From Aldrovandia affinis (Eukaryota; Chordata; Actinopteri; Notacanthiformes; Halosauridae): a stretch of 64,000 nt of DNA. The stretch lies in the NCBI GenBank assembly GCA_029706075.1, contig JAINUG010000018.1, positions 992,001 through 1,056,000 on the forward strand, in the 5' to 3' direction. The position numbers were made by a program, and so were the translations under genes. Shown here piece after piece: positions 11,076 to 33,508 of this stretch; position 1 is the first letter of the stretch; each line of letters opens with the position of its first letter. The notes below the pieces were generated by a model. The model saw only the letters and a list, made by a program, of their open reading frames with translations, was not told where the DNA came from and made no database searches.

Positions 11076-12427
11076 GCGACCTCTATTGCCAGAGAACGCA
11101 TGTTATTCTCTCACCTTTTGCATCCCTGATTACTAGTGATCTTTTACAGATGTTGTTTCAAAGGTGAAAGCTATGGCAACAGTATGACTTCCAGTAGCTT
11201 AATTTATAGTAATATTTCTGAGTGATGGGAATGATTACAAAACATGAGATGGTTAAGAATGAATTGGATGTGCAGTTCTGTTTTCAGACAGCATTGTATG
11301 TATTCATTGGCAGCCATTGTCCACATGCATGCAAGGTGTTAGGGGTTGATTTCAGAGTGTTTGTTTCACGTTCAGTTCTGGTATGAAAAAATCTAGTCCG
11401 TATGCAGTTCTAGCCATTACAACTCTTGGTTTTCATGCTGTTATTTCACCTTTAGTATCCATACCACTTATATTACAAAAGGCTTCAGGCACTGCGGTCA
11501 TTTGCATCTGAAATTATATATTTATATATAAACTTCATGTTGCAGTCAGGTTTCAGACTTCAGAAGATAGACTGCAAACTTGGGGTAAAGATTACACTTC
11601 AATGTTTTTGAGTCATGGCAACCACTCTGCTGGCCTGGTTGAGATTACTTTTTTGTTGCTTTTTGCAATTGTGGTGCACTATTGATCTAGGTTTCCTGTC
11701 TTGAAGTTGGTTTAATGGTGCTAAAAGGCATGACGGGCCAAGACATTACAAATCATAGTGAGCCTTTTTACTTACTTACTTACTTACATACGCAAGTCTT
11801 TCGAGCCTCTGCATGGGTCTCGATTGTGGCTTTTGGTGTCACTTATAGATCAAAAGAGGCAGCAGAAGGGGGGGAGTGGCACTTGCACAACTGCTAAGTG
11901 AACTTCTGAAATGGCAAATGTTGTTTGAGGATATAGAGCTGGTTTTAAAATGTGTATAACTGCAAAAATTGTGCAGACTTCCAGTTCGCTTGCATTTTCA
12001 CTGTGGCAAGTGCAGCTGTCTCTCTTGGCAATGTTTGTCATGTGTTGTTTTCAGGGAGTATAGCTTCTGTCACTTCACATCTGTCCTGTATATACCTTAG
12101 TCCCAAACCACTTGCAACAGAGGTGTAGTTTTACGCCTTGTTTTTACTTACGACTTCTGCAGTAGACAAATAGCACTTCCTTTTTAATTCATTTTACCAG
12201 TTTTATTTACTTATTAGTCACTTTTTAAATCTTTTTCTTATCACTTTTTTTAAAAACATTGATTTATTAATTCCCTTTTTTTCTCCATCTACTTAAATAT
12301 GATGTTTTATGTTTGCGGTTTGTAGAGTTAGTTGTTGTGTTGTGCAGATGTTTTACATGCAGTACTTGACTGGCAAATTGTAGACCAGGCTGATGAAGGC
12401 CTGTCCATTGATTGATGGAGATGGAAT
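11076..12427. other. ywhaz intron 1, middle part
   Basis: No gene or named repeat. It contains a short TTAC tetranucleotide run near 11770 and T-rich sequence near 12180-12290. Confidence 0.6.
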
Positions 12428-12578
12428 GGATGTGTCTGGTGTGTAATGTGGGTGTGTGTGTGTGTAATGGATGTGTGTCCAGTGTGTAATGTGGATGTGT
12501 GTAATGGATATGTGTGCAGTGTGTAATGTGGATGTGTGTAATGGGTATGTGTGCAGTGTATAATGTGGATGTGTGTAA
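12428..12578. repeat. TGTGTAATGGATG-type minisatellite, first block
   Basis: Irregular units of about 35-37 bp built from GTGTGTAATG, GATGTGTGTCCAG and TGTGTAATGTGGATG. It is the same array as at 13643-13700 and 15057-15822 and was split by later insertions. Confidence 0.9.
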
Positions 12579-13642
12579 CGGGCCCAGATTAGGGTAAAAG
12601 TCATACTTGTCAAAGGGCAAGTATCTTAGAAAAGATACTTGTCCTTGGTCTATTCACCTTCCAATTTTCCTGGAAAGTGCGATCTCTGCTCTGAATCTTA
12701 TTTTCGCTGAGTTTTTAGCTAATCTTCTTTGGTTTTAGCCTTTTTATTGGGGGTGGACTTGCACCCTCTGTAAATCACCATCTTTGAAAATGTGATCACT
12801 ACATTGTATGTAGCCCAAAGATAGACACGACGGTTAACGTTATTTATTTTCTACACAGATGTTTATGTTTGACTTGTGCAGCGTGTGCTCATGGGACTGT
12901 GTAGCAGTGAAGCTCTGACTGGTGCCCGCAGTCGGGACTTGAACAAGAGAGATTTTTCCATTCCCAACTAGTGTGGTATGGCAGCTAACGTAATAGCTAG
13001 CTAATAATTCCTAGATTTAACCGGGCAGGGATGTGGGAATGATTTGTGCTTGGACTGTAGGACAGAGATGAGAAATCACTGCAGGAAAATCACAGCGATT
13101 CTTCAGCGTGGTGGGAGGGCTCACTGAACTAAATATAGACAGTAACTAGCTGTCTAGTGTCCATGGATATTGCTTGCTAAATCAAGGCTTGGTAAGTCAT
13201 AAATGCATGATCACTTACTAAGCCTTGTGTTAGCAAGCAACTAGCAACAACAGATATCGATACCCAATGTCCGTGAACGCTAACGTTGGCTAGCTAACTA
13301 ACTAGATGGTTCTCGCTGTTATATCTATGTGCCGTGCTCCACAAACTTTCTGCTGCATCAACTGCTGGCATAGCAACAACAACAAACGCGTTGAGCACAG
13401 ACTACATGCGAGTGACAATGCCGCTTTTCCCATTTGGAACTTCGGAAATATTTTTGAATATCCGTGCATGTCGTGTTTGTTACGATGTGAGCGTAAAACA
13501 GAAATAATTCCAGTTAGATCATTTAAAAAATAATAAAATCCTAAATTCACAGTCGTCAGCAGGACGACCACTTGGAAATCGAAGGTCGTCCTTACTTTTT
13601 AGTCGTCTCAGATGATATCACGACTGCTAATCTGGGCCCCTG
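12579..13642. mobile_element. Non-autonomous hAT-like element inside the minisatellite
   Basis: GGGCCCAGATTAG at 12580-12592 is mirrored by CTAATCTGGGCCC at 13627-13639. The right end continues to CCCCTG, giving the CAGGGG terminus common in hAT elements; the left end seems to have lost CAG. Minisatellite sequence lies directly on both sides. No transposase was recognised inside. GT-rich flanks prevent a clear target-duplication call. Confidence 0.65.
13170..13240. repeat. Long imperfect hairpin
   Basis: TTGCTTGCTAA and AAGGCTTGGTAAGT on the left arm (13170-13198) pair with ACTTACTAAGCCTTG and TTAGCAAGCAA on the right arm (13213-13240) around a loop of about 14 bases. It lies inside the hAT-like element. 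Confidence 0.7.
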
Positions 13643-13700
13643 GTTTAATGTGGATGCGTGTAATGGATATGTGTGCAGTGTGTAATGTGGATGTGTGTAA
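13643..13700. repeat. Minisatellite, middle block
   Basis: A short remnant of the TGTGTAATGTGGATG array between two insertions. Its last 36 bp (13665-13700) are identical to 15057-15092 on the other side of the LINE. Confidence 0.85.
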
Positions 13701-15056
13701 TTTTTTAATTTTATTTGTACTTTTTATTTCGGTCCTCCTTAACAAATTCACAATGAATACATATATATTCAGCAGAAAACACAAAAAGCAGGAAAATGAC
13801 CAAAAAGGTATAGGCTGAAGCCAAGGCTTATAATGCCTACCCTTTTTACAATACATTTATATGTCAAATATAATGTATTATAGCAAAACAGTAGCAAAAC
13901 ATAGTAAACAAAAACAAAAGGTTCCGGAAGTTTTATACATAATATAATATGATACGATTAGGATCATAATAAAGTTTTATGTTTATATACCATCTTAGAT
14001 TTATACATTTTTTTAAATTTGCAAATAGAACTACACATTTTTAATTCTTTGTCACAGCTATTCCACAGGTTTACCGCTTTAACAGATATACATCTACTTT
14101 TGATATTTGTCCTCATCTTTGGTTTGTTGAACACGCATGTTCCCCTATGTTCATACTGGCTCTCCCTAATTACGAACAACTTCTGAATGCAGTATGGAAG
14201 TGATTTATTATGTGCCTTATACATTATTACAGCAGTTTTAAGGTCTACTAAATCATCCAATTTTAAGGTATTTAATTTAATAAAGAGTGCGTTTGTAGGT
14301 TCATAATAATCTGCTTGATTCACAATTCTTATGGCTTTCTTCTGTAATATGAAAATTGGGTTAATGTTTGTTTTGTATCCGTTTCCCCATACCTCCACAC
14401 AGTAAGTGATGTATGGAAATATGAGCGAACAGTACAATATATACAGTGAGTTCTGATTTAAAATATATTTCGTTTTTATAATATTGCAATGGTTTTGGAT
14501 ATTTTCGTTTTTACATGATTTATGTGTGATTTCCAGCGAAGTTGATCGTCGATTATCACGCCCAATAATTTATTTTTATACACACGTTCAGTTTCAACAT
14601 CATCGATCACTATTTTAACGTGATTATTAATTTGACGATTTCCAAATATTATAAACTTTGTTTTGCTTAAGTTCAATGATAACTTATTAATGTCAAACCA
14701 CTTCTTTAGGATTTTCAGTTCCTTTTCCATTGCATTCAGAAGCTGTTCCAAATCTTTACCGGAGCAATATAGACTTGTCATCTGCAAACAACACACATTT
14801 TATCAATTCGGACACATCACAGACATCGTTTATATACAGAATAAACAGTTTTGGGCCTAGCACAGAGCCTTGTGGAACAACATACGTTACCTTTAACAGA
14901 TCTGAATCAACATTATTCATGTGTACATACTGATGTCTGTCATCCAGGTAACTTTTAAGCCATGTGTGAGCAATTCCCCTGACACCATATCTCCATTTTC
15001 TTCAGAAGTAATCCATGGTCAATGGTATCAGATGCTTTGTTTAAATCAATAAACAC
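13701..15056 (-). mobile_element. 5'-truncated non-LTR retrotransposon (CR1/L2/Jockey group)
   Basis: On the minus strand the element reads from about 15056 into reverse-transcriptase sequence: VFIDLNKASDTIDHG (motif A region), VPQGSVLGPKLFILYINDV (motif B), LFADDKSI (motif C, the catalytic FADD), then a thumb region and a tail. It ends at 13701 in an A-rich stretch (T-rich on the plus strand). The endonuclease and the start of the RT are missing. Frameshifts occur between the blocks. The identical 36-bp repeat segments on both sides may be the target duplication or simply neighbouring minisatellite units. Confidence 0.85.
13964..15056 (-). pseudogene. Reverse transcriptase C-terminal half, frameshifted
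   Basis: Blocks in order on the minus strand are: RT motifs A-C at about 15056-14790; the frame 14796-14476 with KELKILKKWFDINKLSLN, LSKTKFIIFGNR and LLGVIIDDQLRWKSHI; then the frame 14437-13964 with CSLIFPYITYCVEVWGN and LQKKAIRIVNQADYYEPTN. The last two match the region downstream of the palm in CR1/L2/Jockey-type LINEs. Breaks between frames show that it cannot encode a whole enzyme. Confidence 0.85.
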
Positions 15057-15822
15057 GGATATGTGTGCAGTGTGTAATGTGGATGTGTGTAATGTGAATG
15101 TGTGTAATGGAGCGGGCCAGTGTGTAAAATGAATGTGTGTAATGGATGCGTGCCCAGTGTGTGATGTGGATGTGTGTAATGGATGTGTGTCCAGTGTGTA
15201 ATGTGGATGTGTGTCCAGTGTGTAATGTGGATGTGTGTAATGGATGTGTGTCCAGTGTGTAATGTGGATGTGTGTAGTGGATGTGTGTCCAGTGTGTAAT
15301 GTGGATGTGTGTAATGGATGCGTGTCCAGTGTGTAATGTGGATGTGTGTCCAGTGTGTAATGTGGATGTGTAATGTGGATGTGAGTCCAGTGTGTAATGT
15401 GGATGTGTAATGTGGATGTGAGTCCAGTGTGTAATGTGGATGTGTGTAATGGATATGTGTGCAGTGTGTGATGTGGATATGTGTGCAGTGTGTAATGTGG
15501 ATGTGTGTCCAGTGTGTAATGTGGATGTGTGTAGTGGATGTGTGTAATGGATGCGTGTAATGGATGTGTGTCCAGTGTGTAATGTGGATGTGTGTAGTGG
15601 ATGTGTGTCCAGTGTGTAATGTTGATGTGTAATGTGGATGTGAGTCCAGTGTGTAATGTGGATGTGTGTAATGGATATGTGTGCAGTGTGTGATGTGGAT
15701 ATGTGTGCAGTGTGTAATGTGGATGTGTGTAATGGATGCGTGCATCCAGTGTGTAATGGATGTGTGTAATGGATGTGTGTCCAGTGTGTAATGTGGATGT
15801 GTAATGGACGTGTGTCCAGTGT
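15057..15822. repeat. Minisatellite, main block next to the ywhaz acceptor
   Basis: About twenty irregular units of about 35-37 bp of the type ATGTGGATGTGTGTAATGG plus ATGTGTGTCCAGTGTGTA. The array ends only 33 bp before the acceptor AG of the first ywhaz coding exon. The minus strand is open for 267 codons as a Thr/His repeat, which is a by-product of the repeat. Confidence 0.95.
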
Positions 15823-15867
15823 TCTCGTACTGACTGGTGCTCACTCTCTCCTCAGTTCTGAGCAGTC

Positions 15868-27009
<11,142 letters not shown>

Positions 27010-27304
27010 GGTCTGTCATCCAAGCTCACCAACAGAGACCACCTCATCATTCCTGCTTCTCCCTCTCTCTTTCTCTCCTTTAGTTCTCTCACCACTTTCT
27101 GTCACTTCTCCTTCCTTTCCTAGTTATTTTTGGAGTTTATGTGGAGGGGGGATGATGGAACATGGGTAGGGGGGGTGTCATTCAACCTTGTCATCTTCAT
27201 GTGAGGAGCAATTGGGGCCTTGTGGAGAGGTGGGTACAAGGGTGGGGGCAGGTTCTCAACACATGCAAAGTGGTAAGACTAGTTTAGTCTGTTTTTCATA
27301 TATA

Positions 27305-27470
27305 CAATGGGGGAAATAAGTATTGAACACATCAACATTTTTCCCAGTAAATATATTTGGATTTTTTTTGTTCATACCAAAGTCTGGTGCAAATTTCACT
27401 TGAATAGACTCATTGGAAATACATTTACTGGACAAAATGTTGATGTGTTCAATACTTATTTCCTCCATTG
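27305..27470. mobile_element. Short Tc1-type MITE in the ywhaz 3' UTR
   Basis: CAATGGGGGAAATAAGTATT at the left end is mirrored by AATACTTATTTCCTCCATTG at the right. TA lies at 27303-27304 and 27471-27472. The inverted arms are about 40 bp (through GAACACATCAACA). The 166-bp element has no coding capacity. Confidence 0.9.
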
Positions 27471-27905
27471 TATATATGTATGTATATGTGTGTATACATA
27501 TTCACTATGTATATTCAGCATATGTAAAGTCATCTTTCCGTTTGGCATTGTTTTACCTCTGGTTCGCCACACAGCCAACATGAAAACGTCCCACATACAC
27601 AGAGCTGCAGGTTTTAAGTCTACAGCTAGCAAATTGGCAGCACAAGGAAGCATATAAACCAAATGACTAAAGGATGGACAAGAAGGTTAACATTCCATTT
27701 ACTGTCGCCTGCTCAACGTCCTCATTTCTCATCTTTGGTTACCCACAAAAGTAATTTCTTTTTCTGTGCAACAATTACGAGGTATAGAAAACCTAAGAAC
27801 AAAGCAAGCATTTAAAAAGGCTTGATACTGTAACTGTAATATTGTATATTGAGCAGAGCAGTGAGAATTCCCCATGTGCTTATCTAGTAACTGCTTTTTC
27901 CAACT

Positions 27906-27910
<5 letters not shown>

Positions 27911-27942
<32 letters not shown>
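27911..27942. repeat. TA microsatellite
   Basis: About 15 TA units inside the probable ywhaz 3' UTR. Confidence 0.9.
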
Positions 27943-27946
<4 letters not shown>

Positions 27947-28087
27947 GTAATTTTTTTTCTTTTGATACTTGCCTAAAATGCATGTGGCTAAGAAGTAGTT
28001 AATGGGGGGGTAAGGGAGTTTGCTGTCGGGCTGGCCAGCTTTGTTTCATGTCTTTTGAATTTTCAAATGTAATTTCATGTAAGTGGA

Positions 28088-28093
28088 AATAAA
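28088..28093 (+). terminator. ywhaz: Poly(A) signal of ywhaz
   Basis: Canonical AATAAA, about 1.1 kb after the stop codon, followed by TTTGTGAAGTTTCT as a possible downstream element. It is the first AATAAA hexamer I noticed after the stop. Confidence 0.65.
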
Positions 28094-28110
28094 AAAATAA
28101 TTTAAAAATA

Positions 28111-28500
28111 TTTGTGAAGTTTCTATTTTTTGGCACATTAACGGAAAGCAAAATGCAAATCAGTTCTGGTTCATTTTAGGCGCGTTGTCAAATTTCTTTT
28201 CAGTATTTGCAGTTAAGTATTCAGTAAAGTATTAAGTATTTTCAGAACTACTTCCGGTTAAGCAAAAGGAGCTGAACCTTGTGTGACACTTTCTGCTGTG
28301 AGCACAGAGCACAGCACGTTTGGCTGTCACAATGGATGTGCAAATGCAGACCTTGGTGACCCAGAGCAGGAAGTTTGTTTTTATTTTTCTCATCTCACAA
28401 TTGCCATGTTTGGGACGATCCTGGTGTAACCTCATCCAAGCTGTAGCATCTTATTTAAACAGCAATGTTTGTATCCAGGGTGACTTTGCATAACCTACTT
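28111..28500. other. Intergenic sequence, nothing recognised
   Basis: No conserved frame or repeat family was identified. Confidence 0.5.
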
Positions 28501-28509
28501 TGCGTACTA

Positions 28510-28960
28510 TATACAGGGGATAGATAAGCTAATGGAAACCCCAAACAATATATGAATATTTAATAAGGAGTTGCCCTTTGCCTTCAGAACAGCTTCAGTC
28601 CTCCTTGGAATGCTGTTATACAAGTTTTAAACGGCTTCTAGTGTGATATTGGACCTTTCTTCAAGCAGGAAAGTATCCAGTTCTTTGAGAGGTTAAGGCA
28701 GTGGAAATGTACTTCGCACTCTACCTTCCAGAACTTCCCATAAAGGTTCAATGATATTTAGATCTGGTGAATGGAGAGGCCATGGAAGGTGTTTAACTTC
28801 ATCCTGGTCATGAAACCACTCTTAGCATCCATGTCTATTCATTTGGATATTTTTTTGTACAGAGGGTAATGTGTTTAGTTATCTTTCTCAAGAACAAGGG
28901 CAGTGTACCATTCAGAAACCAGGACTACCATCTGTTGTAAGGCCCAGTTCCGAATGAAGG
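28510..28960 (-). pseudogene. Tc1-like transposase relic
   Basis: Read on the minus strand, fragments such as HLPWPLHSPDLNIIEPLWEV, LKELDTFLLEERSNI and IPRRTEAVLKAKGNSLLNI appear in broken frames. They are the SPDLNPIE catalytic block and the C-terminus of a Tc1 transposase. The upstream part becomes unreadable by about 28960. No inverted repeats were found. Confidence 0.75.
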
Positions 28961-29829
28961 TGAATTTGATTTACCCGTTGGTCTACTTGCTGGGAATGGT
29001 CCAGTTGTAAATGTAATCACTCATTAAGTGGGTCCTGGGCTCAGAAAGTAGAGAACCAGTAGGGAGCGCTTTCACAGAGACTACTGAGAATGCTTTGTCA
29101 CTGGTTAGGTGTGTTACAACAATGCCTTGCAGTAGTTGCTTCGGAAATCCAATGCTGCTTTGTTCCCTTGCTGTATCAGGAACAGTTTTGTAACACCGGC
29201 TCATCTTTCAGCAGGATTTCCAGGGCACAACAATTACCAAGTGGAGTAATTAAGCCAACTGCCTATCTGTTTGGACTAATTAAGCCTGCCACAACTGTGT
29301 GACTAATTACCATCCGCTTAAGCTTAATGATGAAACACCCCCCCCATGGCTAACCTTGTTCTCAAGAGGTCCTTGCAGATGGGGGGGTAAGGGGATTGCA
29401 CCCAAGGGGAATACAGAGGACCAGATTTTTCCTTTTCCTCTTCCTGAGTCAGCCACATCCACTGAGTTACTGTCTGATGGGAGTGGCTCACAAAGGAGTG
29501 AGCAGGTAGATTTGGATTCAGAGATGACACTTTCACTTGCGGAGAGAGAACGGAAGGGGATTCACATTATGCCAACTGCACGTTTCCCTGTTAATGCCAG
29601 TTTCAATCCCTTTAGTATGGTGTAATGGACATTTGAAATAAGTAACCAATGTAAACAATCTGTCCTGTATCGTGCTCACTGCTCAGACTCGCTCCCCTCT
29701 AGCGTTTCCGGTTCAGAATAGTGCACGCATTGTCCTCAAATTACCTTTTTGCGACCATTAACCATAAAAGCCTGTCCCTCTGAAGACCGCACGGGGAAGT
29801 GCTCCATGCTGCTTATGCTCGGGTGTGTC
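28961..29829. other. Intergenic sequence, no gene recognised
   Basis: Contains an open frame at 29299-29625 without recognisable motif. No support for a gene. Confidence 0.5.
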
Positions 29830-31802
29830 CAGGGGCGTCGTGGGGGAAAAAGGGGAACTGACTACCTAGGGCCCCAAGTGCGGGAGGGCCCTTGAAAAGC
29901 CTGGAATGAAAAAAAACGAATTACTTAGCAATTTTACATTTCTAAGTAATTAGTGTCATTACTAAATTATATTGGCTGAATAAATAGGTTGAGAGACTGA
30001 ACTTTGTATCCATAAAAATATTGGAGGCTCTCTGGGCCCCCTCCCCTCTCAAAAGCGCAAATGGTTTAGTCCGCCTCCCTGCACTAAGTAGGTATGTTAC
30101 AATTCCCGTGCACAGCGGCGGTCGAGATGTGCCTGTGTCACTGTGCGAGCGATTACGAGAGACTATGGCCGTACCCCAGAAATGCAGGCTTTTCAAGGGT
30201 TGTCGGGGATTCTTTTCACCATGTCTGCGATATAACGTAGTTGAAAACTCGATCCTCCATCTTTTTTCCAAAATTTGATTAAACATTGCTCGGTTTGGTC
30301 ATACGCTACACTTCAGAGTCAGACTCGTGTTAGTGCTTTCAAAATGATATATCGCAAGTTCAGGACTAAATAAAAGGTATCCAGGATGTTAATTTAATAT
30401 TTTATCTTGTTTCTGGTGAAATTTCATTGAAATCTGTCGATGCAAAATGTGATATTTTTGACCCGGAATGTGAGATATCTTTGCCTAAATGCTCACTGCC
30501 TGCCGTGGTTTTTGCCGTATTGCGGCGTGAACATTCTTTTTTTAGAATGCTTCAATCTGTAATTACTGAAAATTTCATGCAATTATCTTTATTTTTAAGA
30601 AAGTTATGGCCATTTATGTTATTGAATCACAGCTTTTGTTTCAAGATCATTGAAAAACAATAGGGGTCAATATGCAAATTTCAGAGTGTAAAAATTACCA
30701 TAACTTCCTTAAAACTTAAGATATGAGAGTGAATAAGGTATCAAAGGTATTTTCATGCTCTATCTGGTGGGATAAGTTTCAGGCTAGATTTATAACATCT
30801 CAATTTTTTGTAACATACCTACACTAAGATTCGTCGCCAAACACGGCTAATCATGCTGACTGGTGCTGATGCTGGAGCCTGCAAGTTTCAGTCAATCATG
30901 TCTTTCCAGAAGAAAGTGAAGTCGGGGTATCAAAAAAGAAAGAGAAAAAAGGCAAACTGAGGGAAAACAACTGCTCACTAATTTCTTTCAAAAGAAAGGT
31001 AAGCAACTTGCTAACACTGTTTAAGAGTGGTTTAAGCTAATATCGGTACGTTGTTTCGATTGAACTAGGGCTGTCAACGTGTCAACACATTAACGCGTGA
31101 TTAATTTCAAATTGATAACGCGTTCATTTTTTTAAAATCGCGATTAATCTCATTTCAGTTTCACTCTCGCTGGCTGAAAGCAATCGCAAATGCGGGCAAA
31201 CATACTACTGGTGATGGTGAAATGCATTGAAACTTTGTTTTTGAAGACTCATTTGATCCAGTTCTATAACAAGACAAGCTAACGTAGCTAGCTACATTAT
31301 GATAGTTAGCTAGCTAGCTGGTAAATTAAGCAGAATCTAGCCTGTAGCCTGTTTCATTGTATATTATAAGCAGGTTAAGAGGCTAATATCAATCCTGTAT
31401 GCTTCATGCTTGTAGAGGGGCCTGTCCTTGTAGCAGAGAGTGAGCAGGAAGAAGATGTGATCAAGGCAGAGAGTAGCAGTAGGACTAGTGAAGAGGATGA
31501 TGGAGGTAAAGAGAGCAAGGAAAATGAAGGTTGCTCTGAGGGTAGTGAGAAGGATGAGGAGAAGACAGAGGAGGAAGTAGAAAAAAGTGAGGGGAATGCA
31601 GTAGGGTATTTGCCAGAGGACCCAGGACTATGGCCAGAGAATCTTACTAATTATTTGTTTAAATGTGGTATAAGCAGTATGTATGTGTATAGTTGTTGAT
31701 TCAATAAAATTCTAAAGATGCGTTAGAGTCATGGATCAAGAGGGGAAGGGGGCCCACAAGACTGCATATGTGTTGGGCCCAGAATTGTGTGCTACGCCCC
31801 TG
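29830..31802 (+). mobile_element. hAT element with perfect 8-bp target duplication, deleted interior
   Basis: The ends CAGGGGCGTCG (29830) and GCTACGCCCCTG (ending 31802) are inverted repeats. The octamer GGTGTGTC flanks both sides exactly (29822-29829 and 31803-31810). The 1973-bp element carries the 5' exons of a ZMYM1-like transposase, with a splice donor and acceptor, but not the catalytic core. It is a deletion derivative mobilised by a related enzyme. Confidence 0.92.
30898..31700 (+). pseudogene. ZMYM1-like hAT transposase N-terminal exons
   Basis: Exon A: ATG 30898 reads MSFQKKVKSGYQKRKRKKAN, then a stop. In another frame EGKQLLTNFFQKK runs up to the donor AAAG|GTAAGC at 31000/31001. 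Exon B follows an acceptor CTTGTAG at 31415. It is highly acidic (EQEEDVIKAESSSRTSEEDD) and ends YLPEDPGLWPENLT, the DPGLWP motif at which this hAT family passes into its TTF finger. Soon after this the sequence loses similarity and stops. The finger and DDE core are missing. Confidence 0.7.
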
Positions 31803-32745
31803 GGTGTGTCGGCTAGTTTGACAGAGCCAGCCCAGGGTGGGATAGCTCTGTGTCTTGGAGACAAATGACGAAGTACAGAGGGATGTCTGAATATGGAAGT
31901 AGACTGACTGCAAAGAGCAGTCTCTATTCTAGGTCCTATGTGGACAGGAGATGTGGTGTAAAATATGAGGAAGCCAAAGGTGCAAGTGGTACCTCCAACG
32001 CCAGAAAAGCTTTGCCACGAACCAGAGCTCTGCAACAACCACACACATGTCTAATGATTGACTAATTAAACAATAAACTACTAACCGGAAAACAATTCGA
32101 CACCGCCAGCCTTGGCTAAACTAACAGCAACTGAATTTAGCACGAAATGCAGTAGATGAAGAGAGAGAACTCATAGAATATGGACATGTCAATACAAAGT
32201 TATCACTAGCCAGGAGGTCATTTTACAACTGCTATAAACATAGTTGTTGCATGAGTGTGCTGTTAATTCTGGGTCTGGTTACGAGGGGCACTGGGCACAA
32301 ACTCAAGTCACACATAGGTCTCTGCTCTGGAAATACCTTCACTGTTGCATAGGATTGCATGCTGCTCAGAAACACTGGTCTCTCAGTTGCACTTGTAATT
32401 GGGGACCCGAGACTGCTTTCGGTTTTGGAGAATTCTTAATCAAGTCCGGGTTTCACATTGGACACAAATCGTATTTACATCGTATTTACTAAGTAATTCT
32501 GCTACTACGTATGTTTTTGTTGCACAAAAATAAAAAAATTTAACTCAAAATCTATGAAGACAAAGGGGAAAATTAATTATACTTGACTTAACATTTTTTT
32601 CCCCTTTCACACTTGATGCTGGCAGTTTCTTGAATATGTAAACTCTGCCCAAGGAGAGAAAGCCTGTATGCATAGGCGGAGGGTGAACCAACTGCAGGGT
32701 AAAGCTATGTGTAGGCACATGCGTATGTGTATAAAAAAAAAACAC
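31803..32745. other. Intergenic sequence, no gene recognised
   Basis: No motif-bearing frame. Nothing supportable beyond the flanking repeats. Confidence 0.5.
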
Positions 32746-32932
32746 ACTAACCTTTTCCTTCCCAGTGTTACAGGTATGATACGCAGACGCCTCCAATGAT
32801 GTCTATTGCTGTATTACTGCACTGATCTTATGCGCTAACTATGATTGTTCTTACCATGTATTAATGCACATCTTGTAAGTTGCTCTGGATAAGAGCGTCT
32901 GCTAAATGCTTAAAATGTAATGTAAATGTTTG
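32746..32932 (+). mobile_element. L2 LINE 3' tail fragment
   Basis: Begins CTAACCTTTTCCTTCCC, continues through GTTCTTACCATGTATTAATG and ends with the hairpin GCTCTGGATAAGAGC (32882-32896) and GCTTAAAATGTAATGTAAATG. It is a close match to the 3' end of the L2 copy at 55430-56850. Confidence 0.85.
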
Positions 32933-33508
32933 CGCATTTTCTGCGCATGCACTATATTTTGACCAGTAGATGGCAGTGTGCAGCAATTATGACGCAAGTC
33001 ATGAGAGACTGCTTAATGAAGCAAATATAAATACTAAAAGTGAGTTTAATATTATAGCAGTGTGAGCTAAATCAAGACTCCAGAGAGTTTGCTTTTCCAT
33101 TATCGCGCTACCAGCTTTATTAAAACAATGAGACGCCAGGAAGTACTCAAAAAAACATGGCAAACGCACAGGGTTGACTATACACATACACCTACCATCA
33201 TGTTGCAAAACACAAAGGGTCACATACAATACCCCTCCGTAACAGGGGAGGGAGAGACTTTCATACAGGCACCATTCCACAGTTATACAAATAGTAAAAC
33301 GTTAACATAACTAAATAGCAAATAATAGCTGTAGCGTTTCCAAAGGCCTGTGGGACATTACGTAGCGCGTCCCGTAAGAGGCATAAGTTAGACGTGTTGG
33401 CTAGGCTACATACACGAACTAGCAACCGCTGATAACACACACAATATGGCGAATACATTCATTAGCATTGTTGGTGGCTAAGCTAACTGCTCACCATTAC
33501 ACTACTAA
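32933..33508. other. Intergenic sequence, nothing recognised
   Basis: No gene or identifiable repeat was read here. The last bases, TAA at 33506-33508, are the likely Harbinger target site. Confidence 0.45.

Larger units (their letters stand above)
27010..28110 (+). other. ywhaz: ywhaz 3' UTR (probable)
   Basis: No further splice signal or ORF follows the stop. The stretch includes a Tc1-type MITE at 27305-27470 and a TA microsatellite at 27911-27942. It ends with AATAAA at 28088-28093 and a GT/T-rich segment. The exact cleavage site is inferred. Confidence 0.6.

Noticed and set aside
15041..15844. 267-codon minus-strand Thr/His repeat frame
   Set aside because: It is only the minisatellite read in an open frame. 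Other frames are also open, and it overlaps the splice acceptor region.
31070..31160. ATTAACGCGTGATTAATTT words inside the hAT element, like a common MITE end
   Set aside because: Only one end is visible, so no separate element can be delimited.
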